Of a stretch of 60,332 nt of DNA, positions 53,501-60,332 are shown in pieces. The DNA is from CAZTDD01 sp964612675. Its GTDB lineage: Bacteria > Hinthialibacterota > Hinthialibacteria > Hinthialibacterales > JAKPRU01. The notes under the pieces were generated by a model, which ran no database searches, was not told the origin of the DNA, and saw only the letters and a list, made by a program, of their open reading frames with translations. Position 1 is the first letter of the stretch. Each line of letters opens with the position of its first letter. Made by a program: the position numbers and the translations under genes. The DNA lies in NCBI GenBank assembly GCA_964612675.1, contig CAZTDD010000025.1, forward strand, positions 1-60,332, given 5' to 3'.

Positions 53501-53702
53501 TGCAACCTCCGTCCGCGCATCTCGCGCGCTTCTTTTACATACATTCCTTCTCATTATACACCTGTGAGTAGAACGATAGCGAACTGACTGTGGTTTTTCA
53601 AGATGTCAGATTTGTTCGTTATGATAGGAAGATGCCTGTAGCACTGGCCGTTATCCAGAGGGTAAGGCTACAATCGAGGGAATGTTTGTTTGGAGGTTAC
53701 CG

Positions 53703-56153
53703 ATGTCCACAATCTTTGTCGTTTTGCTTACGGCCATGTCCCAGATCCCGGCGGTGGAACCCGCAGCGGATATTAAGGCTCACATTGAAGCACGTTACAC
53801 GGCTACCCCGCCGGTCATCGACGGGGAGCTCACTGACGAGGCATGGCAGGAAGCGGAGAGCGCCTCCCGTTTTCGTAACAGAGAGGGGAGGTTGATCAAT
53901 GTCAGAACGATTGTGAAATTCCTGTGCGATGACGAGAACCTCTATATCGGGGCCTTGCTGGTCGATCCGGAACCGGAGTTCATACGAACGACGGCGACAC
54001 AGGAGAATCTCGAAGGCATCCGGCACGATGACCGGCTCGATTTCACCTTCGATCTCCTCAACTACCCGTCACCCCAAGCGACCTACTTCTCTTTGCTTAT
54101 GAACGCGACCGGTGCGATTTTGATTGAGCCGCATCGTGTTCCCAACCCGGAGTCGCTTTGCGAGACCGCTGTCATCTCCGAAAGAACGACACTCAGCGCG
54201 GAACTCTCGATTCCGCTACGTGTATTCGGGCTGGACATCCTACAGGCGAAAAACTTATGGGGCGTGAATATCCATCGTGCTCGAGGCTGCCGACGTCCGG
54301 GCGGCGGAGATGACCTGTACTGGCACAACCCGGAGCAACCGTTCGATGACCCAGCCAATTTCGCGCGAATGGTCCTCGGACCGACCTCCGAGATTCTCGT
54401 GTCGCAGGTCCGCCCCGCTTGCGAAGGCGTCGGGCAGGGTAATCCCGTCACTGTTTGTGTACGAAACCTCTCCAGAACGGAGTCGGTTGTCGGTCTCTCG
54501 GCCTTTGTCGATGAATCGGCAGCTCCGTCCCCGGTCGTTCGGCAGGTCGCCCAAATGCGGTCGACCTTTCTTCGCGGCAGCTATGAAATCACCAGACACG
54601 ATCCCAAACAGACAGTCACGTTGAACGTCACCGATGAAGAGTCCGGCAAGAACCTTTATCGTCTTAGCATGCCGGTGGATGTTCCCCCACCCCTGCAGAT
54701 CGGATTTCGGGTGCCTCGATACGACCACCTTCTGGTCCCGCCGGTTTATGCTCTCCGTGCGGCGGTTTACCTGAATGCGCCCGAGGGCGATCCCAGGACT
54801 TTTCGGCTGGATTCGGATTTAATCAGCGCTGCGACGTCGAATCCGATCGGGGCCATATCGCGGGAAGTCGAACCAGGCGTAAGCGGTGTGGTGGTAAGGG
54901 CACGAGGGATCCCAGAGGGACCGGCGGAATTTCGGGTTCGCGTTACAGCGGATAACGAACCGTATGCACGTGATTCCATTCCTGTTGTCAGACTGAGCCA
55001 GGACGAAGTCACGGCGTTGCCGGTGTACATAGAAGACGGGACGCAGCTGTTAGTCGATCAAGCGCCTTACTTCCCGCTGGGATGGTGTGCTTCCGCCGAT
55101 CCGAAAATTCTGGAAAGTCTCTCCGGCGGTCCGTTTAACTGCATCGTTTCACGTACTATGGGTCAGAAGACCGATACGGAGATAAAGACTTACCTCGACA
55201 CGGCAAACTCGAAAGATCTGAAAATCATCTACTCTCTGGGGAGTCGAGCGGACGAATCGTCCACCGGCAAAACGGGGGATTCGCGTCAGCTCGATCCTGA
55301 TATTCTGCGTGAGCATGTCACCACTTGGAAATCGCATCCCGCGATTCTTGCATGGAACGTTGCCGAAGAACCTCAACCCGCCGAGAGGGGGGACGTTCTG
55401 TCCAACTACCGAATGCTCCGTCAGTTGGACATGGGCCATCCTTCCCTTCTGATTCAGACCGGAACGGATCGCATCCCCTATTTCTTCGACTGTACGGATG
55501 TCTTTGGAATCCGTCCCTTGCTTTCTCCGGAAGATCCTCAAGAGGCGGGAAGATCGATACGCAGGACAATCGCGTCAGCGCGCAGACACAAACAATCATG
55601 GGCCGTCGTTCCGGTATCTGCCTTTTCTACGAATCGGCCAACCGGTACTACCTCATCGGGTGACTTCGCACGCAGCCAGGCTCCTACTCGACGAGAAATC
55701 CGCTATATGACCTACCACACTGTGATTCAAGGAGCGAAGGGTATCTTGTATGATAACTACGACGACCTCACGAGAATGGTCGATTTTGAGGAACGCTGGG
55801 AGTGGATTACGGAGGTCGCCCGGCAGCTGGAAGAAATCCGGCCTTTCATGCTGTACGGGGAACGAACACGAATCGGCATCCAGCAAGGCGGAACCGATGT
55901 CGAAGCATTGGCGTATGTTCAGGGGAATCGAGGCTTGATTCTAACTGTGAATTTGACAGATGAGCCACGAGAAGTGTCAATTCGTATACCAGGCACCTGG
56001 GCAACGGTCGACACTCTCTTTGAAACACAGAAGACCGCGGAGTTCGTCTCCGGGTATATCAAAGATACTATTCATCCGTTGTGGGCGCGAGTTTATCAGT
56101 TGACAGGATCGACAGCAGAGAGTTCTGATAGTCAGGCGGGGGCTTCGGAATAG
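53703..56153 (+). CDS. secreted CBM9-like plus glycoside-hydrolase-like TIM-barrel protein
   Basis: 816 residues from the ATG at 53703 (GGAGG six bases upstream; an in-frame ATG 21 bases earlier overlaps that Shine-Dalgarno). A signal peptide is followed by a CBM9/DOMON-type domain (about 25-220; PPVIDGELTDEAWQEAE, DDRLDFTFDL), then beta-sandwich segments, and a likely TIM barrel (about 450-720), where ILAWNVAEEPQ resembles the glycosidase acid/base segment and an Asp/Glu further on could be the nucleophile. It likely acts on a polysaccharide. The catalytic assignment is inference. Confidence 0.78.
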   Translation: MSTIFVVLLTAMSQIPAVEPAADIKAHIEARYTATPPVIDGELTDEAWQEAESASRFRNREGRLINVRTIVKFLCDDENLYIGALLVDPEPEFIRTTATQENLEGIRHDDRLDFTFDLLNYPSPQATYFSLLMNATGAILIEPHRVPNPESLCETAVISERTTLSAELSIPLRVFGLDILQAKNLWGVNIHRARGCRRPGGGDDLYWHNPEQPFDDPANFARMVLGPTSEILVSQVRPACEGVGQGNPVTVCVRNLSRTESVVGLSAFVDESAAPSPVVRQVAQMRSTFLRGSYEITRHDPKQTVTLNVTDEESGKNLYRLSMPVDVPPPLQIGFRVPRYDHLLVPPVYALRAAVYLNAPEGDPRTFRLDSDLISAATSNPIGAISREVEPGVSGVVVRARGIPEGPAEFRVRVTADNEPYARDSIPVVRLSQDEVTALPVYIEDGTQLLVDQAPYFPLGWCASADPKILESLSGGPFNCIVSRTMGQKTDTEIKTYLDTANSKDLKIIYSLGSRADESSTGKTGDSRQLDPDILREHVTTWKSHPAILAWNVAEEPQPAERGDVLSNYRMLRQLDMGHPSLLIQTGTDRIPYFFDCTDVFGIRPLLSPEDPQEAGRSIRRTIASARRHKQSWAVVPVSAFSTNRPTGTTSSGDFARSQAPTRREIRYMTYHTVIQGAKGILYDNYDDLTRMVDFEERWEWITEVARQLEEIRPFMLYGERTRIGIQQGGTDVEALAYVQGNRGLILTVNLTDEPREVSIRIPGTWATVDTLFETQKTAEFVSGYIKDTIHPLWARVYQLTGSTAESSDSQAGASE

Positions 56154-56293
56154 GGGGTAGGGTTTGCTTCACGAAGTAGAATGCGTAAGCCTACGTTTAT
56201 GCGATAGATAAAAAAGTAATATTGACCGGCAGCCCGGTGGAAGCATGGGTTGTACAGTGGGAGAATCCATGGCGGATTCGGGGGCAGGAATCT

Positions 56294-57778
56294 ATGGCGG
56301 AACAAAAGACACTCAAAGCCGGGGACACCGTCGAGGAGGGTGGCCTGAAACTGACCATCGCCCAGGACGGTCTCTCGGCGACAATGATGATCGATCCTAA
56401 ATCGGGACCGAATTGGACAGTGGATCGCGTGATGCGGTTCCTTGACGCACACGGTCTCACTTGTGGAATCAAACCGACCGCTCTGCACGGTGTGTTTCGG
56501 AACTCGACATTCGGGGAACCGGTGGTGATCGCTGAAGGGAGCCCACCTACCGAAGGAAAATTTCCTACGATCAAAGTCTTCTACGATTACGTGAAGATCT
56601 ACAAGAAACTCCGGAATACTCAGAACGAGAAGACCTTCGCACGAGACGCAGTACAACTCTTTTCTATCAACCAAGAGAAGGCGATTTTGCGACAGATTCC
56701 GGGCCAGAGCGGAGAAGACGGACAAAATGTATTTGGCGACACGTTGCCGGCTCCGGATCCGAAGGACGATTTGATTGCGCCCGGTAAAGGCACCATGTTG
56801 TCCGCCAACAAACTGGACTTACTCGCGGAACGCGAGGGAGTGATCTCGTACGATGGAACGACCTACAGAGTCGTGAACGCGAATCTCCACGAGGGAGACG
56901 TGTGCCCCGGAGAGGGAGAGAAAAATGTCGACGGAACTCTCGTGGTCTTGGGGAGTATTCTCTCCGATGCGGTCGTCCGTGCCGAAGGCGATATCATCAT
57001 CTGGGGAGCCGTCGAAGCCGCCGAAGTGCGAGCGAACGGGTGCGTTCTGATTATCGGGTCTGTGGAAGGCGGTCGGAAAGGTCAAATCGAAGCGGGCGGA
57101 CATATCTTTCTGCGGTCGGCCAGGCACGTACAAATCATAGCGGGTGATGGCATCTATTCTTTTGGACCGGTAGTCCAATCCGACCTCAAGGCGGCCAGAT
57201 TGATCAACTCACATGGCGGAAACGGCCGTGTTCTAGGTGGGAAACTCGAGGCGGAAACGCAAATCCGAGCCGATGAAATCGGCTCAAAGAATGAGGTCGG
57301 AACAGTGCTCGTCGTCGGTCAGGAATTGTCGGAATTGGCCGATCACAAAACGAAGATCAAAGCCGAATTGGATTCGAAGGACGAGCAACTGGCGAAGGCC
57401 CGCTCGCTGGCAACTGTCTTGAAGGAAATCAAAGAGAAACAGGGAAGCCTGCCCCCCGATAAAGAACAGATGCTGATGACCGCAGTTCGAACGGAATGGG
57501 GCATGCGCGGACAGGCGGAATTGCTTCGAAGACAGGTCAACGACCTGGAGCGTAAACTTGGCAGAATGCGAAGTGCGGACCATTCGATTCGTTGTCCCGG
57601 CACGATTTGGCCCGGAACGGAAATTCGTATGAGTCGAATCAACCACCGAGTCGACCAGCCTATTTCAAATTGTGCCTTTGTGTTGAAAGAGTCGCGAATC
57701 GATATGCTCCCCCTCGATGAAGTGGAAACAAAACCGAAACTCCTCGCGCGGATACACGAGGATCCTGAAGTCGAATAG
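56294..57778 (+). CDS. FapA-like DUF342 protein
   Basis: 494 residues from the ATG at 56294 (CAGGAA upstream). An N-terminal region and a central right-handed beta-helix of Gly/Val repeats (GTLVVLGSIL, GDIIIWGAVEA, GCVLIIGSVEGG) are followed by a coiled coil (about 360-430) and a C-terminal beta cap with DHSIRCPGTIWPGTEIRM. This is the DUF342/FapA flagellar-assembly-protein architecture, although such proteins also occur in non-flagellated bacteria. It is convergent with tsaB, five bases apart. Confidence 0.85.
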   Translation: MAEQKTLKAGDTVEEGGLKLTIAQDGLSATMMIDPKSGPNWTVDRVMRFLDAHGLTCGIKPTALHGVFRNSTFGEPVVIAEGSPPTEGKFPTIKVFYDYVKIYKKLRNTQNEKTFARDAVQLFSINQEKAILRQIPGQSGEDGQNVFGDTLPAPDPKDDLIAPGKGTMLSANKLDLLAEREGVISYDGTTYRVVNANLHEGDVCPGEGEKNVDGTLVVLGSILSDAVVRAEGDIIIWGAVEAAEVRANGCVLIIGSVEGGRKGQIEAGGHIFLRSARHVQIIAGDGIYSFGPVVQSDLKAARLINSHGGNGRVLGGKLEAETQIRADEIGSKNEVGTVLVVGQELSELADHKTKIKAELDSKDEQLAKARSLATVLKEIKEKQGSLPPDKEQMLMTAVRTEWGMRGQAELLRRQVNDLERKLGRMRSADHSIRCPGTIWPGTEIRMSRINHRVDQPISNCAFVLKESRIDMLPLDEVETKPKLLARIHEDPEVE

Positions 57779-57783
57779 AAGAA

Positions 57784-58497
57784 TCAGGAGCCTTTCAATT
57801 TGGCCTGACGTTTCTCCCAGTTGATTTCTGCAGTCGACGGCCCCAGATACTCCGGCAGCAACCGCGCTGGATCGCGCCCCCGCCCCGATGTCAGATCTCG
57901 ATATGCCAACCAGGACACCGCGCGACCGGACGGCCGGTGATACGGATCGGAGGGCTCAATGATCCGGTCACCAAGAATCTCACGAAAGAACTCCCTGTGG
58001 GGGGGATAACCTTGTCCGACAAAAACAGTCGGTTTCTCAATCCACGGGATGATTTCTTCCGGTTCGCAGGTAACCGGTGGTTGGATGACCGACATAGGGC
58101 CACCGTCTTCTTGATATAAAGCGGCGTAGATATATCCCCTGCGAGCGACAAGCAGCGAGCATATGGGACTGGCTTTCGAGCAACCCGCCGGGCCGTACGC
58201 AATTACTTCCAAGGACGAGAGCCCCACAGTAGGAATTCCGCGGCTTTCCGCAAGGCCCTGGGCGGTGGCGATCCCGACGCGCAGCCCGGTAAACGACCCC
58301 GGGCCGACTACCGCGCCAATTCCCCCCAGCTCATCGAATCCGCGTCCGCCGAATTCGAACAGCCTGTCAATCTGGACCAACAGCCGTTCGCTGTGTTCAA
58401 CGTGGGCCTTTCCGGATATCTCAGCGACAAGGCCGTCTTCATCCCACAGGCCGACCGCGGTTGTCCTCGTCGAGGTGTCGATTCCCAAAACCAACAT
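57784..58497 (-). CDS. tsaB: tRNA threonylcarbamoyladenosine biosynthesis protein TsaB
   Basis: 237 residues. The ASKHA-type opening LVLGIDTSTRTTAVGLWDE, the signature GPGSFTGLRVGIATAQGLAES and TVGLSSLEVIA identify TsaB, the scaffold partner of TsaD in making t6A37 on tRNAs decoding ANN codons. The C-terminal part is variable as usual. It lies 44 bp downstream of a GT-C gene on the same strand. Confidence 0.95.
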   Translation of the reverse strand: MLVLGIDTSTRTTAVGLWDEDGLVAEISGKAHVEHSERLLVQIDRLFEFGGRGFDELGGIGAVVGPGSFTGLRVGIATAQGLAESRGIPTVGLSSLEVIAYGPAGCSKASPICSLLVARRGYIYAALYQEDGGPMSVIQPPVTCEPEEIIPWIEKPTVFVGQGYPPHREFFREILGDRIIEPSDPYHRPSGRAVSWLAYRDLTSGRGRDPARLLPEYLGPSTAEINWEKRQAKLKGS

Positions 58498-58541
58498 TAT
58501 CCAGCTCCTATCCTTTTCTCAGCGGCCGGGGCATCCGCTCA

Positions 58542-60218
58542 TCAGTCCACGTACCGTATTGACTCAAGCCAATGCCGAACAAAATCCGGTGGGTCGCGTC
58601 GAAGGACTTCGTCCTCCAACTTCTGAAACATCTGCGGAGAGATGTCCGCCAGTCCGACTCTGTCTGTCAAAGCCAACAGATGATACTGCTTGAGAACAGG
58701 TTCGTAATCGTCAGGATGCTTGTCCGCCAAACGGGCAAACGTATCGGTTCCCTCGTTTAGAATCTCCGCAGAGCGTTCATAGTGTCCGAGCTGTCCATGA
58801 ATTCGTGCCCATTCGTAGACATCCACACCCCGCAAGAGACAACTCTGCATGGGACTGTTCAACCAGATGAGAAGAGTTACGGCCACCAACACAAAAACAA
58901 CACCCGGCCACCATCTCCTGCGGACCATGTCCATCGATTCACAAATCATGAAGGCCCCAAAGAGTATCAGAATCGGAACGAGCGGCTGCCTGAACCGCGA
59001 CAAGACATAGAAGGGTACGGTTACTGCGATCCAACACACCAGATGAACATAAACCGGCCACCACCGGAGACTGCGCAGGATAGCGAGGATCAGTCCAACA
59101 ACACCGAGGCCGATAATCAATCGATAGGAAGGAAAAGGCAATGCAAAGAAGGGGATTTCCTCTTGATAGACATAGATGCTCAAGTTGTTTGGAAACTCAT
59201 AAGAATTGACCAAAGCCTTGATTTTACGCAGTTGAAGCCGAAAAACCGAGCCAACGTCAGGATGCGTGGCAAATGTCTTTTCTGCGAGTTCAAGAAAGGA
59301 ACCTTGGGTTTCCTTGAGAATTCGGTCGCCTTCACTGGACGTATCCCAGCTATACCCCGACGCCTCGGCTACATTCGCGCCGACAAAAGTCCGCCGGGCA
59401 ATCGCCCCCATATCGAGCGGAGAAACACCGACTGAGAGATTGCGGAAAACCAAAGGCGCGACGGACACGACCAAGCCGGCGATCAGAAGCAGACAAGCCA
59501 TGACAAGCCTGCGCCCACACAAACCGGCCCAGAAATAAGCGGCACTGAGCAGTACAATCGGGAAGAAGATCGTTGTCGGCTTGAGCAAGAACGCGATTCC
59601 ACAGACCACCCCGCACAGAAACCAATACCGCTTCCCGTGCCACCGCTTCGAAAGAACCGAGAGGAAGAGAATCCCCGTGCTGAGAGAAACAAGTAGCGAA
59701 GACCTCAGCAAAATCAAATCATAGAAAATGAACATCTGGTACAGAGCGCCGAAAACTCCGGCGACCCAACCACCAAGATCGCCGATCAGATCGCGACCAA
59801 TCCAGAACAACATGACAGCCGTGAGTGCGCCGCAAACGCATTGCACGGCCAGCGGTGCGGCATATCGGTGGCCCGCGATCGTATAAACCGCTGCCAGGAA
59901 ATAGGTGTAGAGCGGAGACTGATGAAAAGTGCCGTCGCCGAGCAGATAATCTCCTTCCAGAATAGTCAGCGCCTGTTTGTCGAACGAGGCAATATCCGTC
60001 CCCTCGCGAAGAGAGACATCCCAGAAGACACTCCCAGAGAGAGAGTACAACCCTACGAGACGTACCGTCAGAGCGAGAGCGAAGATAACCAACACCCCGA
60101 ACCTGGCCGACAGAAGACTCCGGCCGTCTCGCTGTTCGACGGGTTGCGATGGCTCAACCACAATCGGCCTCCATTTGCACAATAAACCAGAGCGACTCGA
60201 TTCATAGTGACTATACAA
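58542..60218 (-). CDS. GT-C membrane glycosyltransferase with TPR-like C-terminus
   Basis: 558 residues from the TTG at 60218, which has AAAGGAG five bases upstream; a GTG 24 bases earlier has a Shine-Dalgarno too close to it. About ten helices follow an acidic first-loop segment (REGTDIASFDKQA). A helical C-terminal part (YEWARIHGQLGHYERSAEILNEG) recalls TPRs. It has the same plan as the gene at 46.1-47.7 kb and also uses a lipid-linked sugar donor by family analogy. Confidence 0.85.
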   Translation of the reverse strand: MYSHYESSRSGLLCKWRPIVVEPSQPVEQRDGRSLLSARFGVLVIFALALTVRLVGLYSLSGSVFWDVSLREGTDIASFDKQALTILEGDYLLGDGTFHQSPLYTYFLAAVYTIAGHRYAAPLAVQCVCGALTAVMLFWIGRDLIGDLGGWVAGVFGALYQMFIFYDLILLRSSLLVSLSTGILFLSVLSKRWHGKRYWFLCGVVCGIAFLLKPTTIFFPIVLLSAAYFWAGLCGRRLVMACLLLIAGLVVSVAPLVFRNLSVGVSPLDMGAIARRTFVGANVAEASGYSWDTSSEGDRILKETQGSFLELAEKTFATHPDVGSVFRLQLRKIKALVNSYEFPNNLSIYVYQEEIPFFALPFPSYRLIIGLGVVGLILAILRSLRWWPVYVHLVCWIAVTVPFYVLSRFRQPLVPILILFGAFMICESMDMVRRRWWPGVVFVLVAVTLLIWLNSPMQSCLLRGVDVYEWARIHGQLGHYERSAEILNEGTDTFARLADKHPDDYEPVLKQYHLLALTDRVGLADISPQMFQKLEDEVLRRDPPDFVRHWLESIRYVD

Positions 60219-60278
60219 GCGTTCTCCTTTGGAGGGAAACACTTCTCCAAACAGCGAATAACAATCACAATCAGTATT

Positions 60279-60332
60279 TGACGGCGTCGCAAAAAGTCGG
60301 AAAAACGGATTTCAACCCCCTCCTAACCTCCC
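60279..60332. repeat. dispersed repeat copy 3, running off the window
   Basis: Same element as 18675-18728 with about 50 of 54 positions identical: the TGACGGC/CGCAAAAAGTCG core followed by CGGATTTCAACCCCCTCC. It is cut by the window end where copy 1 has its hairpin. Confidence 0.75.

Noticed and set aside
1..60332. tRNA, rRNA, CRISPR array, prophage or transposase
   Set aside because: None seen: no T-loop plus acceptor pairing, no spaced repeats and no transposase or integrase motifs.

Overview
The window is a bacterial chromosome segment of moderately high GC (about 55% by eye), with short intergenic gaps, genes on both strands, Shine-Dalgarno motifs before most genes and a few sigma70-like promoters. 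No rRNA, tRNA, CRISPR array, phage or insertion sequence was seen. The gene content points to an uncultured Gram-negative lineage of the Planctomycetota/PVC, Hydrogenedentota or Sumerlaeota kind. The signs are Tat-exported sulfatases, a GxGYxYP-type protein, a CBM9-like plus glycoside-hydrolase-like protein, an NPCBM domain, several GT-C membrane glycosyltransferases with odd C-terminal domains, and dispersed GC-rich palindromic repeats. The lineage is an inference; no marker gene here fixes it.

Layout. 1-3.7 kb: a truncated GxGYxYP-like gene divergent from a Tat sulfatase. 3.7-6.4 kb: an atypical HAD protein overlapping recF, divergent from galU. 6.5-7.8 kb: a compact two-gene cassette, a YwgA/Panacea-like protein followed by a proteasome-fold Ntn-hydrolase. 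8.0-12.6 kb: a tiny membrane ORF, a methyltransferase, a probably abundant secreted Ala/Gly/Val-rich protein with a strong promoter and terminator, and a radical SAM/SPASM enzyme. 12.7-13.4 kb: a HicB plus RelBE toxin-antitoxin block bracketed by a 14-bp direct repeat. 13.5-17.4 kb: a glycan cluster (GT2, SGNH hydrolase, GT-C fused to NPCBM). 17.4-19.5 kb: a zinc-ribbon protein, RsfS, dispersed repeats and a HupE-N-like secreted protein. 19.7-26.7 kb: a large hybrid sensor protein lacking its phospho-accepting His, a B12-binding-type radical SAM enzyme, and a Maf-N/CgeB-like glycosyltransferase. 26.7-34.1 kb: a tandem nucleotide cyclase, DppD, GlpD, and a MacA/MacB-like adaptor-permease pair without an ATPase. 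34-39 kb: a membrane protein, HicB, a second Tat sulfatase, a metallophosphoesterase and a lone receiver protein. 39-47.7 kb: a second Maf-N/CgeB-like glycosyltransferase, a PMT-type enzyme, GNAT, LarA and a GT-C/TPR protein. 47.9-60.3 kb: a GspG-like protein, a PqqD/degenerate-M50/double-cNMP-binding protein, ElbB, a membrane protein, a BON lipoprotein, a CBM9/GH-like protein, FapA-like DUF342, TsaB, another GT-C protein, and a dispersed repeat at the edge.

Themes. Many genes build or modify surface glycans (GalU supplies UDP-glucose; GT2, GT-C and CgeB-like transferases, SGNH esterase) and others probably degrade sulfated polysaccharides (sulfatases, CBM9/GH, GxGYxYP). Several signalling proteins have lost canonical catalytic residues: the sensor with His replaced by Arg, the M50-like protein without zinc ligands, the tandem cyclase with split active-site residues, and the HAD with Asp replaced by Asn. 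The best candidates for undescribed biology are the YwgA/Panacea-like plus proteasome-like pair (6561-7778) and the PqqD/pseudo-M50/cNBD protein with its GspG-like neighbour (47915-51539). All family assignments were made by eye from motifs; no database search was run.
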